NCBI RefSeq assembly: GCF_009363715.1 | Contig: NZ_CP045404.1 | Span: 402,001-466,000 of the forward strand | Reading direction: 5' to 3' | Source: Roseovarius sp. THAF9 | GTDB lineage: Bacteria > Pseudomonadota > Alphaproteobacteria > Rhodobacterales > Rhodobacteraceae | Length of the DNA stretch: 64,000 bases | In this document: one piece after another, positions 44,868 through 54,469 of the stretch | Layout of the letters: every line of letters starts with the position of its first letter | Numbering within the stretch: the first letter of the stretch is position 1 | Position numbers and translations under genes: made by a program | Notes under the pieces: generated by a model | The model's database searches: none | Told to the model about the DNA's origin: nothing | The model's input: the letters and a program-made list of their open reading frames with translations, nothing else

Positions 44868-46364
44868 TTAAATGCTTTGGTCGTATTCGCCCACGGACGG
44901 CTCGGTGCGGATGACGGTGTCGATTTCCTTGAAGATCGCGCGCATTTCCTCGTCCGACGTGGCGCTTTCGCAGACCACGACGAGGTTGGGGGTGTTCGAC
45001 GACGCGCGCACCAAGCCCCAGCTGCCGTTTTCGAGAATGACCCTCGCGCCGTTGACGGTGACGACTTCCTTGATGGGCTGCCCGGCGAAGCTGTCCCCCG
45101 CTTCATGCTTGGCGACGAGTTTTTGCACGAGACGGTCGAGCACCTGATATTTCTCGGTGTCGGCGCAGTGGGGCGACATTGTCGGGGTCGACCACGTGGT
45201 GGGCAGGGCGCGGCGCAGGTCGGACATGGACATGTCGTGGTTGCGGTCCATCAGCTTGCAGATTTCCACCGCGACGCGCATCCCGCAGTCATAGCCGCGG
45301 CCCACCGGCTCGGCCAAAAAGTAGTGGCCGGATTTTTCGAACCCTGCCAGTGCGCCCAGTTCCTTGACCCGGCGTTTCATATGGCTGTGGCCGGTTTTCC
45401 AGTAGTCGGCTTTCACGCCGTTCTTCTGCAGCTCGGGATCGGCGGCGAAGAGGCCGGTGGATTTCACGTCGGCCACAAAGGTCGATTTGGGGTGCAGCTT
45501 GCTGAGGTCGCGGGCCAAGATGACGCCCATCTTGTCGGCGAAGATCTCTTCGCCCTCGTCATCGACCACGCCGCAACGGTCGCCGTCGCCGTCGAAGCCG
45601 AGCGCGAAATCGGCGCCGCTCTCCTTTACCGAGGCGGCCATGTCGTGCAGCATTTCCATGGCTTCGGGATTGGGGTTGTAGTTGGGGAAGGTGTAGTCGA
45701 GCGTGTTGTGCGAGGGGATGACCTCGACGCCCAGACGCTCGAACAGTTCGGGCGCGAAGGCCGAGGCGGTGCCGTTGCCGGTGGCGCAGACGACGCGCAG
45801 TTTGCGGGACATGCGGAAGTCGCCGACGAGGTCGTCGAGATAGGCCTCGCGCACGCCGTCGACGAATTCATAGCCGCCGCCCGAATGGGGCTTGCCCTCG
45901 CCACCCAGGACGATATCGCGCAACTCGTCCATCTCGTCGGGGCCGTGGGTGAGGGGGCGGTCGAAGCCCATTTTCACCCCGGTCCAGCCGTTGGGATTGT
46001 GCGAGGCGGTGACCATCGCCACGGCGGGCACGTCGAGATGGAACTGCGAAAAATAGGCCATGGGCGAGAGCGCCGGTCCGATATCCTTGACGTGAATGCC
46101 GGCCTGCATCAGGCCGACGATCAGGGCGTTCTTTATGGACAGCGAATAGTCGCGGTAGTCGTTGCCGACCGCGATCACCGGGTCGATGCCGCGGCGGCGC
46201 ATCTGGGTGCCGAGGCCGAGGCCGAGGGCGGTGATGCCGGGCAGGTTGATCTCGTCGGGATATTTCCAGCGGGCGTCGTATTCGCGGAAACCCGTGGGTG
46301 TGATCATCGGGTCGCGGAGAAATTCCCAGGTGTTCTGGGTCACGGAGGCGGCAGGCTTGGTCAC
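44868..46364 (-). CDS. Phosphomannomutase/phosphoglucomutase
   Basis: A 498-residue alpha-D-phosphohexomutase. The phosphoserine loop is MVTASHNPNGWTG, the Mg-binding loop is GFDGDGDRCGV, and a sugar-binding loop reads EKSGHYFLAEP. It converts hexose 6-phosphates to 1-phosphates for sugar-nucleotide synthesis. The start is read as GTG 46364 with AAAGG seven bases upstream; an upstream TTG at 46388 lacks such support. It follows kdsA at a short distance and ends the capsule-type operon. Confidence 0.88.
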   Translation of the reverse strand: MTKPAASVTQNTWEFLRDPMITPTGFREYDARWKYPDEINLPGITALGLGLGTQMRRRGIDPVIAVGNDYRDYSLSIKNALIVGLMQAGIHVKDIGPALSPMAYFSQFHLDVPAVAMVTASHNPNGWTGVKMGFDRPLTHGPDEMDELRDIVLGGEGKPHSGGGYEFVDGVREAYLDDLVGDFRMSRKLRVVCATGNGTASAFAPELFERLGVEVIPSHNTLDYTFPNYNPNPEAMEMLHDMAASVKESGADFALGFDGDGDRCGVVDDEGEEIFADKMGVILARDLSKLHPKSTFVADVKSTGLFAADPELQKNGVKADYWKTGHSHMKRRVKELGALAGFEKSGHYFLAEPVGRGYDCGMRVAVEICKLMDRNHDMSMSDLRRALPTTWSTPTMSPHCADTEKYQVLDRLVQKLVAKHEAGDSFAGQPIKEVVTVNGARVILENGSWGLVRASSNTPNLVVVCESATSDEEMRAIFKEIDTVIRTEPSVGEYDQSI

Positions 46365-46374
46365 GGAAATACCT

Positions 46375-47217
46375 TTAGTTTGGATCAATGTGGCAAGGAT
46401 ATTCTTTGGCCAGCCTGTCGAATTGCATGAGGCTGTGCAAGAGGGCAGGCATCTGATCCAGCGGGATCATGTTGGGGCCATCGGAGGGCGCGGTGTCGGG
46501 CGCCTCGTGGGTCTCGATGAAGACCGCCGCGATGCCCAAGCTGACGGCGGCCCGGGCCATGACCGGGGCAAATTCGCGCTGGCCGCCGGAACTGCCGCCC
46601 TGGCCGCCGGGCTGTTGCACCGAATGGGTGGCGTCCATGACCACCGGATAGCCGGTTACGGCCATTTGCGGCAGGGCGCGCATGTCGGCCACCAGCGTGT
46701 TGTAGCCGAAGGAGGTGCCGCGTTCGGTCAGCAGGATGCGGGTATTGCCGGTGCTCTCGACCTTGGAGATGACATTGGGCATGTCCCAGGGTGCGAGGAA
46801 TTGGCCCTTCTTGACGTTGATCGCGGCGCCGGTTTTGCCCGCGGCGAGCAAGAGGTCGGTCTGGCGGCAGAGGAAGGCGGGGATTTGCAGGATATCCACG
46901 ACCTCGGCCACGGGGGCGCATTGCTCGGGCAGGTGGATGTCGGTGAGCACGGGCACGCCGAGCGTATCCTTGACGGATTGCAGCGCCTTGAGGCCGTCGT
47001 CGATGCCCATACCGCGTTTGCCGGACAGCGACGTGCGGTTGGCCTTGTCGAAGGACGCCTTGAAGACGTATTGCGCGCCGGCCGCTTGGCAGGCCTCTTG
47101 CATCGCGCCCGCGATCATTTGGGCGTGATCGGCGCTTTCCAGCTGGCACGGCCCGGCGATGAGGGTAAGCGGCGCGTTGTTTCCGACGCGCAGGTCTGCG
47201 ATTTCAACTGTTTTCAT
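46375..47217 (-). CDS. kdsA: 3-deoxy-8-phosphooctulonate (KDO-8-P) synthase
   Basis: A 280-residue enzyme with KdsA motifs: [38 protein letters not shown] and [13 protein letters not shown]. It condenses phosphoenolpyruvate with arabinose 5-phosphate to KDO-8-P for lipopolysaccharide or KDO-linked capsule. It lies three bases downstream of the kpsE-like gene. That setting suggests capsule rather than a general LPS locus, since lpxA-type genes are not here. Confidence 0.95.
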   Translation of the reverse strand: MKTVEIADLRVGNNAPLTLIAGPCQLESADHAQMIAGAMQEACQAAGAQYVFKASFDKANRTSLSGKRGMGIDDGLKALQSVKDTLGVPVLTDIHLPEQCAPVAEVVDILQIPAFLCRQTDLLLAAGKTGAAINVKKGQFLAPWDMPNVISKVESTGNTRILLTERGTSFGYNTLVADMRALPQMAVTGYPVVMDATHSVQQPGGQGGSSGGQREFAPVMARAAVSLGIAAVFIETHEAPDTAPSDGPNMIPLDQMPALLHSLMQFDRLAKEYPCHIDPN

Positions 47218-47220
47218 GTC

Positions 47221-48885
47221 TTACGACGAAACCTGTTCCTTGAGCACCGATGCGGTCAGCGACAGGAGTAGGTAGATACCGCCGAAGATTAGGAACGCAA
47301 GCAAAGTGTTCTCGAACTTGCGCGGATAGGAGGGATCCTGCGAGGCCACGGGTTTCACCGCGACGGTCAGATAGCGCACCTGCTTGTTGGCCTCGATTTC
47401 GGACTGGCGCTTGGTTTCCAGTGCGGATTGCAGCACGAGGTCGGCGGTGGCGAGGTCGGCCTGTGCCATCTGGATCTCGGCGGCCTGGCTGGCGAGCGAG
47501 GCGTTTTCCTCGGTTGCCTCGGTCAGGCGGGCGTTCTGCTTGGCCAGTTCCTGCGACAGGACCTCAACCTCGGAGCGCAGGGCCTCGACCCGGGCGGCGT
47601 TGGGGCGGGAATTGGCCAGCTGAGTGTTGAGCGCCAGCTGCTTTTCCTGAAGCTGCAATTCGACGTTGCCGATGAGTTGGCGAATATTGGCGATCTCGCC
47701 CTCGGGGTCGAGGATCGAGCCCTCTTGCAGCTCGACCAGCCGGCGCTGGGCGGCGCGGCGTTCATCCTTGGCCTCTTGCAGGGCGGCTTCGGCGGTTTTC
47801 ACGGCATCGAAGCGTTTTTCCTGGCTGAGCGCATCGACGCGTTCTTCGGCGTATTCGATCAGCTTTTCGGAGAACTCCTGGCTGGTTTCGGGGTCGGCGG
47901 TGGCGACCTCGAGCCGGATCACACCTTCGGTCGGGTCATAGCCGAGATTCACGTATTTCTGGTAAACCTTGTAGGCGGCCTCGTTCGTGGCGTCGGGATC
48001 TAGCCGCTGGATCGGATCAATCTCCTCGCTGCTGAACATGGCCTTGAAACCCACATCCTCGTTCAGGCGCAGCATGGCATCCTTGGATTCGAGGTAGGAC
48101 TGAACCGCGATGGAATCCTGCCCGGTGGCGAATTGCGACGGCAGAAGGCCGCCCAGCCCGCCCTGGCCACCGCCGCCGCCGTCGGCGGTGATGATCAGGA
48201 ACTCGGACTTGGTGGCGTACATCGGCGTGGCGATGTTGTAGAAATAATAGCCCGCGATCAGCGTAGGCAACATCACGAAGGCCGCGAGCCGCGACATGAG
48301 CAGCAGCATCTTCTTGCGGCGGCGCGAGGCGATGTCGCGCTGGATCTTCTGGATTTCGTGGGCGCGCCTGTCCGCGGGGCTGAGCTCGGTCGAGGGCAGG
48401 GCAATCTGGCCCACCGGCACGGTCTGGGGCAGTTGTACACGTTCGCCCTCGGTTTCCGCCGGCTGGGAATTTTCGCTGCCCGAGACCAGTTCCACGATGT
48501 TGGAGCGCTGGAACGGGTCGATGCCGCGGGCGCGCAGCAGGCGGACCGCGTCGAAATCAGAGGTGGGCGCCAGCCCGTGTTTCTGGGCCATGCGGCGGGC
48601 CATGCGCAACTGGCGGCCGGTCAGGCCCTCTTTGCGGATCTCATCGATGTCCTGCGACACCGACACCTCGCGGGTCGAAGACACTTCGCCCTCGTGCACC
48701 GGGGTTTGCGGCGCCTCGTTCGCGGACGGTTGCGGAGCGGAGTCCACTGTCGGTTGCGGGGTGGTGTCCGGTGTCTGCTGCACGTCCTCCTCTGCGCCGG
48801 TCTCGGAACCTTGCGCGGCAGCCTGTCCGCTGCCCGAAGCGGTGCGGCGGATGCGGAACTTTCTAGCCTTGGGTTTCGTAGTCAT
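47221..48885 (-). CDS. kpsE: KpsE/PCP-type capsule polysaccharide export protein
   Basis: A 554-residue inner-membrane protein. The first about 190 residues are basic then acidic, low-complexity and probably disordered (for example SGQAAAQGSETGAEED). A membrane helix (LLLMSRLAAFVMLPTLIAGY) follows, then a periplasmic domain with long coiled coil (about 340-480) and a second helix near the C-terminus (LLAFLIFGGIYLLLSL), the PCP-3/KpsE layout. It works with KpsT and KpsM in ATP-driven export. Its start overlaps kpsT by 23 bases; the N-terminal extension is longer than in classical KpsE. Confidence 0.83.
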   Translation of the reverse strand: MTTKPKARKFRIRRTASGSGQAAAQGSETGAEEDVQQTPDTTPQPTVDSAPQPSANEAPQTPVHEGEVSSTREVSVSQDIDEIRKEGLTGRQLRMARRMAQKHGLAPTSDFDAVRLLRARGIDPFQRSNIVELVSGSENSQPAETEGERVQLPQTVPVGQIALPSTELSPADRRAHEIQKIQRDIASRRRKKMLLLMSRLAAFVMLPTLIAGYYFYNIATPMYATKSEFLIITADGGGGGQGGLGGLLPSQFATGQDSIAVQSYLESKDAMLRLNEDVGFKAMFSSEEIDPIQRLDPDATNEAAYKVYQKYVNLGYDPTEGVIRLEVATADPETSQEFSEKLIEYAEERVDALSQEKRFDAVKTAEAALQEAKDERRAAQRRLVELQEGSILDPEGEIANIRQLIGNVELQLQEKQLALNTQLANSRPNAARVEALRSEVEVLSQELAKQNARLTEATEENASLASQAAEIQMAQADLATADLVLQSALETKRQSEIEANKQVRYLTVAVKPVASQDPSYPRKFENTLLAFLIFGGIYLLLSLTASVLKEQVSS

Positions 48886-49522
48886 AAAGCTGTTTCGCCT
48901 CTTCCAAGGTGTCGAAAATATGCAGTTTGCCATCCATCAGGACGGCGGCCTCGCGCGCGAATTTCTCGAGCGTGGCGGGCTGGTGCGATACGATCACCAC
49001 TGTGGTTGTACGCAGGCGTTCCCGCAGGATGTCGCCCGCGCGCCGGTTGAATTCAACGTCCGTGGAGCTGGGCATGCCCTCGTCGATGAGGTACATGTCG
49101 AAATCCAGCGCCAGCATCAACGAAAAGGTGAAGCGCGACCTCATGCCCGAGGAATACGTGCCGAGTGGCTGGTCGAAATATTCGCCAAGGTTGCAGACAT
49201 AGCGGCAGTATGCCTCGACATAGTCGGGATCGAGCCCGTAGAGCGTGGCGATGTAGCGGGCGTTTTCCTTGGCCGAGACACGCCCGATGACGCCGCCCAT
49301 GAAGCCCAAGGGAAAAGAGATGCGGCATCCGCGCCTGATCTCGCCCTCGTCGGGTTTTTCAAGGCCCGCCATCATCTTGATCAGGGTGGTCTTGCCCGTG
49401 CCGTTGGGCGCGAGGATGCCGAGCGAGCGGCCAAGCTCCACCCGGAACGAGACGCGGTCAAGGATCACCTTGCGCTGCGTGCCCGTCCAGAAGGACTTGC
49501 TGACATTGTCGAACTCGAGCAT
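48863..49522 (-). CDS. kpsT: ABC transporter ATP-binding protein, KpsT type
   Basis: A 219-residue ATPase for capsule export. Walker A is APNGTGKTTLI, the signature region YSSGMRSRFTFS, and Walker B FDMYLIDEG. The wording is of the KpsT group (FDNVSKSFWTGTQRKVIL). It drives polysaccharide across the inner membrane together with a KpsM permease, which is absent from this stretch. It is first in the operon kpsT-kpsE-kdsA-manB; the 210-bp space upstream is AT-rich and probably holds the promoter. Confidence 0.9.
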   Translation of the reverse strand: MLEFDNVSKSFWTGTQRKVILDRVSFRVELGRSLGILAPNGTGKTTLIKMMAGLEKPDEGEIRRGCRISFPLGFMGGVIGRVSAKENARYIATLYGLDPDYVEAYCRYVCNLGEYFDQPLGTYSSGMRSRFTFSLMLALDFDMYLIDEGMPSSTDVEFNRRAGDILRERLRTTTVVIVSHQPATLEKFAREAAVLMDGKLHIFDTLEEAKQLYDYETQG

Positions 49523-49548
49523 CCAGAGGCTCCGTCGCTGCTCTTAAC

Positions 49549-49587
49549 CCTCGTTTAGCGAGGTTTTATTAAGGCTGTATTAGCCTT
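49549..49587. promoter_or_regulatory. Two small hairpins in the kpsT upstream region
   Basis: CCTCG-N5-CGAGG (49549-49563) followed by TTTTATT, and AAGGCT-N5-AGCCTT (49571-49587). They lie in the likely kpsT leader in an AT-rich spacer. Function unproven. Confidence 0.4.
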
Positions 49588-49671
49588 GATCCCGCGCATT
49601 ATGTCGGAATTGTCCACGATATGACAACAAATCAGGGCAATTTTATGTGCTTGGTGAGAAAAAGTGGGGAA

Positions 49672-49704
49672 GAGGCGCGAAAGCTGGGAAAGCCATCGCG
49701 CCTC
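49672..49704 (-). terminator. Hairpin after the ArsR-linked permease
   Basis: GAGGCGCGA and TCGCGCCTC are perfect 9-bp arms. Read on the minus strand the stem is followed by a T-rich stretch. Confidence 0.5.
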
Positions 49705-49733
49705 GGGGGCGTTTCAAAGCTGGTTTGTCTAGG

Positions 49734-50762
49734 TCACGCAATGGCGTGCCACGCCATGCCGGCCAGCACGGCGCCGGTGATGCCGAAGCCGAAATAAGCG
49801 AAGAAAATCCGCGGCTTGACCAGCGCCCAGACGGCGATGGCGGCGGGGATGCAGCTGACGCCGCCGGCGATGACGAAGCTCATGGCGGCGCCCTGGCTCA
49901 TGCCTTGGGCCAGCAGGGCATCGACCAGCGGCACGGCGGCATAGCCGTTGAGATAGGCGGGCGCACCGACAAGCGCCCCGAGAAGGATCGTGCCGATGCC
50001 GTCGCCGCCCAGCACCGTGGCGATGGTTTCGGCCGGGATATATTGCAGCATCACCGCCTCGATCACATAGGCCAGCGTCAGCCATTTCAGCAGGAAGATG
50101 CCGTTGTCGATGGCGCTCTCGCGGAAGGTGGCGGTGCGCTCGGACTCGGACCAGAAGCGCCAGACGGGCTTGCCTTGGAACGGTTTCTTGACGCCGCAGC
50201 AACCGCCGACCTGTGGTTTTTCGCGCAAGGGATCGGCAAAGACCGGCGAGCGGGCCAAGGCCATGGTGGCGAAGCCGCCCATGAGGCCGACACCCACCGC
50301 CGAGGCGGCCTTGGCCACGGCGAAATCCCAGCCGATGGTGCCGGAGGTGATGAGGAACATGGCCGGGTCCATCAGCGGCGAGGCCAGCCAGAAGGCCATC
50401 ACGGCCCCAAGCGGCGCGCCGAGTGCGAGCATCGCGGCGATGAACGGGATGACCTCGCACGAGCAGAAGGGCGACAGGCCGCCCAGGAGGGCCGCGAGGA
50501 AGATCATGCGGACCTGCCGGCCCTCGAACGCTTTGGCCAGAAGGGTCTCGGCTCCGGTGGCCTTCATATAGGCCACGGCGAGGACGGCGAAGACGATGAA
50601 GGGCGCGGTGTGCAGGAGCGCGCCTGCGGTAAATGTGACAGTGGGCCAGAATTGCGGTGGGTCGAGCACGGCCACGGCGGCGAGGATCAGCGCCAGCGCC
50701 AGCCAAGCCTTGTCGAGGCTGGCCCATGTGCGACGCAGGGTGGGGGCAGTGGTATCAGCCAT
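49734..50762 (-). CDS. Permease of the SO_0444/YraQ (PF03773) family
   Basis: A 342-residue membrane protein with about eight to ten helices, the motif LSPFCSCEVIPF with its CxC pair and a second Cys pair VGGCCGV in the central loop, and GAPAYLNGYAAVPL. Related permeases (ArsP and the SO_0444 Cu/Zn efflux group) export toxic metal or metalloid compounds. The gene starts eight bases inside the end of the arsR gene, so it is under the same control. The exact substrate is unknown. Confidence 0.85.
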   Translation of the reverse strand: MADTTAPTLRRTWASLDKAWLALALILAAVAVLDPPQFWPTVTFTAGALLHTAPFIVFAVLAVAYMKATGAETLLAKAFEGRQVRMIFLAALLGGLSPFCSCEVIPFIAAMLALGAPLGAVMAFWLASPLMDPAMFLITSGTIGWDFAVAKAASAVGVGLMGGFATMALARSPVFADPLREKPQVGGCCGVKKPFQGKPVWRFWSESERTATFRESAIDNGIFLLKWLTLAYVIEAVMLQYIPAETIATVLGGDGIGTILLGALVGAPAYLNGYAAVPLVDALLAQGMSQGAAMSFVIAGGVSCIPAAIAVWALVKPRIFFAYFGFGITGAVLAGMAWHAIA

Positions 50763-51102
50763 TGTATTGGTCCTCGTGCGCGCATTGGTCCCTGTCGGCG
50801 CAGCATTCGCGCAGCAGGAAGTCGGCCAGCGCGTGCAGTTCGTCATAAGCGACGGCGGCGCAGATGATGCTGCGGCCCTGTTTTTCCTGCCGGACAAGCC
50901 CGGCCTGCGCCAGAATCTTCATGTGATGGGTCAGGGTCGAGCCCGCAACCCCGGCGCGTTCGCCCAACTCGCCGATGCGCAGGCCTTCGGGGCCGGCGCG
51001 GACAAGGGTCCGCAGGACGGCAAGGCGTTGCTCAGAACCAAGCGCGGCAAAGGTCGAGGCCGCAAGGGCGAGATCGAGGTCGGGAATCGGCGTCTGTTTC
51101 AT
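50755..51102 (-). CDS. ArsR family metalloregulator
   Basis: A 115-residue winged-helix repressor. The helix-turn-helix is IGELGERAGVAGSTLTHHMKIL and the C-terminus has the cysteine cluster RECCADRDQC with His, a likely metal sensor. It should repress itself and the downstream permease. Two palindromic operators lie in its upstream space. It diverges from asd. Confidence 0.9.
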   Translation of the reverse strand: MKQTPIPDLDLALAASTFAALGSEQRLAVLRTLVRAGPEGLRIGELGERAGVAGSTLTHHMKILAQAGLVRQEKQGRSIICAAVAYDELHALADFLLRECCADRDQCAHEDQYNG

Positions 51103-51122
51103 ATTTCTAGAATTATAGAAAT
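51103..51122. promoter_or_regulatory. ArsR-type operator 1
   Basis: Imperfect 20-bp palindrome ATTTCTAGAA/TTATAGAAAT immediately before the arsR start codon. It shares TTTCTAGAA with operator 2. Confidence 0.6.
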
Positions 51123-51140
51123 GACCATCTGTTGCAAGCT

Positions 51141-51156
51141 ATATTTCTAGAAATAT
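51141..51156. promoter_or_regulatory. ArsR-type operator 2
   Basis: Perfect 16-bp palindrome ATATTTCTAGAAATAT in the arsR-asd spacer, followed by a further half-site CGAAATAT. Confidence 0.65.
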
Positions 51157-51258
51157 CGAAATATCGGCCTGCGCGAGCCACGTGCAGCCCCTTTAACATC
51201 GTGCTGCACTGCGGTATGAGCGGCGCAAAGAGACCCGAACCGAAGAGGATTTCCCAAG

Positions 51259-52281
<1,023 letters not shown>

Positions 52282-52308
52282 GTCCTTCCGATAGCTTTGA
52301 AATTTCGG

Positions 52309-52346
52309 CCGCGCCGTCCTTTGCCAAGGGCGGCGCGGTTTTTTTT
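52309..52346 (+). terminator. Rho-independent terminator of asd
   Basis: Stem CCGCGCCGTCC/GGGCGGCGCGG with one mismatch, 8-base loop, then eight T (52339-52346). Confidence 0.88.
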
Positions 52347-52440
52347 CGTGGGAAAGTTTCACGGTGCGGCCAAGAACGGCGGACTTGCGTGCGTCCCATT
52401 AGAGACCGATCATCCGGCCAATTATTCTGGAGTAGACACC

Positions 52441-54078
52441 ATGCGTTCGCTTTCCCTCATCATTCTTGCCGCCCTGCCGTTTCCCGCGCTGGCCGAAGAT
52501 TTCGCCCTGACCAGCGATGTCGGCGCGGTCACGCTTTACCCGCAAGGCGCCACCGTTACGCGGCAGGTGCCTTACACTATCCCGGCGGGGCAGCATCAGC
52601 TGATCCTGACGGACCTGCCGCGGTCGACGCCCCTGGCGTCGGTCCGGGTGGCCGTCGACGGCGCGGCGATGGGCAGCGTCACGACGCGGCGTGATTTCGT
52701 ACCGCCGCGCACCGAGGAAGAGACCGCCGGGTTGCAGGCCGCCCGCGCCGAGGTGGAGCGGCTGGAGGACGAATTGCGGGATGCGCGCGCCGCGGTCGAG
52801 ACGATCCGGCTGGAGGCCGAGGCGGCGCGGGCGCGGGTCGCGTTTCTTGAAAAGCTGGGCGAGGGCGAGGGCGTGACCGAGTTGGACATTACCGAGTTGC
52901 GCGACCTGTCGGCGATGATCGGCGAAGAGACCCTGGCCGCGTTGCGCAACGCTCAGGATGCCGAGCGGCGAGCCGATGCTGTGGCGCGGTCGCTGAAAGA
53001 TCTGGAAGACGAGCTGGAGCGTGCGAAACAGGCCGAGGCCGCGCTGGTGCCAGAGGAAGAGGACCGCGCAATGCTGGCGGTTGCCGTCAGCGCCGAGGCC
53101 GCCGCCGAGGGCATGCTGACGGTGACGTACAACACTGACGCCGCCGGGTGGGAGCCGGTCTATGATCTGCGGCTGGATCGGACCAGCGGCGCGCTGACGC
53201 TGGAGCGGGGGGCCTATGTGGGTCAGTCGACGGGCGAGAATTGGCAGGCGACGGAACTGACCCTGTCCACCGTGCGCCCGAGCGAACAGACCGCCCCGAG
53301 CGAGGTCTGGCCGTGGCTGCGCCGGATCTACAACGAGCCGCCGATGCGGCCCGTGCCGCTGGCGCGTAGCGCCGCCGAATCCGACATGGCCGCAGGTGCG
53401 CCGATGGAAGAAGCCATGGCGGTTTCGCCCGAGCCGGTCGTGGCCGCCGCGGATTTCGACGGGCTGTCGGTCACCTACAGCTATCCCGGCACGGTGGCCG
53501 TCGCCACCGGGGCGGACCGGGTGCGGCTGTCGCTGGGCACGCTGGAGGCTCAGGCCGAAACGGTCGCCAAGGCGGTGCCGCTGAACGATTCCAGCGCGTT
53601 TTTGGTGGCGGAGTTCACCAATGACACGGGCGAACTGATCCTGCCGAGCGCCGAGGCGAGCTTTTACCTGGACGGGCGCTTCGTAGGGCAGCGTTTCCTT
53701 GATCTGATCCCGGCGGGAGAGGCGGCGGAGCTGTCCTTCGGACCCATCGACGGGTTGCGCCTCACGCGCACGGTCGAGGACCGTGCGGAGGGCGACCGCG
53801 GCGTGATCTCGAAATCCAACCGGATCGAGGAAACGGTGCGCATAGAGGTCGAGAACCTGACCGGAGAGACATGGCCGCTGCGGGTGCTGGACCGGGTACC
53901 GGTGTCCGAGCAGGAGGATCTGGAGATCAGCTGGGAGGCGACGCCGACCCCGGCCGAGGAGCGTGTCGAAGACAAGCGCGGCGTACTGGCGTGGGCGTTC
54001 GAGCTGGGCGCGGGTGAGACTCAGGAGATCCGCCTGAGCCACACGATCAAATGGCCGGACGGGATGGTGCTGCGCTGA
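52441..54078 (+). CDS. MuiA family (DUF4140/DUF4139) periplasmic protein
   Basis: A 545-residue protein with signal peptide (ILAALPFPALAE), an N-terminal DUF4140 domain (DVGAVTLYPQGATVTRQV), a coiled coil (about 95-200, heptads rich in E, A, L, R) and a C-terminal DUF4139 domain (AGWEPVYDLRLDR ... EISWEATPTPAEE). The family is named after a mucoidy inhibitor and is seen in many proteobacteria; the molecular role is unknown. The start at 52441 gives a proper signal peptide. It converges with the sbtB-like gene. Confidence 0.85.
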   Translation: MRSLSLIILAALPFPALAEDFALTSDVGAVTLYPQGATVTRQVPYTIPAGQHQLILTDLPRSTPLASVRVAVDGAAMGSVTTRRDFVPPRTEEETAGLQAARAEVERLEDELRDARAAVETIRLEAEAARARVAFLEKLGEGEGVTELDITELRDLSAMIGEETLAALRNAQDAERRADAVARSLKDLEDELERAKQAEAALVPEEEDRAMLAVAVSAEAAAEGMLTVTYNTDAAGWEPVYDLRLDRTSGALTLERGAYVGQSTGENWQATELTLSTVRPSEQTAPSEVWPWLRRIYNEPPMRPVPLARSAAESDMAAGAPMEEAMAVSPEPVVAAADFDGLSVTYSYPGTVAVATGADRVRLSLGTLEAQAETVAKAVPLNDSSAFLVAEFTNDTGELILPSAEASFYLDGRFVGQRFLDLIPAGEAAELSFGPIDGLRLTRTVEDRAEGDRGVISKSNRIEETVRIEVENLTGETWPLRVLDRVPVSEQEDLEISWEATPTPAEERVEDKRGVLAWAFELGAGETQEIRLSHTIKWPDGMVLR

Positions 54079-54156
54079 GGTGCATTTGTGGTCCGGGACG
54101 GAACGTGTGCACTGGCCCTGCCGGGCCGGTGTACGGGGCGTCTGCCGGGGCGCAGG

Positions 54157-54468
54157 CTAGAACCGCTCGGCGCGCAGGACCTGGCAGTCGGTGACGCAGA
54201 CCACGCCGATATGCCGCTCGACCACGGAAAAGGCGGCCTCCAGCAGGTTGTCCAGCCGTTCCGGGCGGATGATGCACACCACTTGCACCATGCCGTCGGC
54301 ACGGCCGACCTGACCCGCACGGTCCCATTCGCCGGACCGGCCCGATCCGCCCGAGACGGGCAGGACGGTGTAGCCGGTCACGTCGGCGGCCTGAAGCGCC
54401 TTGGTGAGGCGGCTTTTCATGACCTTCTCGATTGTGATCTCGACGCGTTTCGCATCATGGGTCTGCAT
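54157..54468 (-). CDS. SbtB-like PII family protein
   Basis: A 103-residue PII-fold protein: VEITIEKVMKSRLTKALQ forms the first strand and helix, then GYTVLPVSGGSGRSGEWDRAG, a T-loop rich in Gly, Ser and Arg, then VQVVCIIRPERLDNLLEAAF. Cyanobacterial SbtB binds adenyl nucleotides and controls SbtA; the C-terminal CGPEGC hairpin of the cyanobacterial type is absent here. It starts one base after the sbtA-like stop, so the two are co-translated. Confidence 0.8.
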   Translation of the reverse strand: MQTHDAKRVEITIEKVMKSRLTKALQAADVTGYTVLPVSGGSGRSGEWDRAGQVGRADGMVQVVCIIRPERLDNLLEAAFSVVERHIGVVCVTDCQVLRAERF

Positions 54469-54469
54469 G

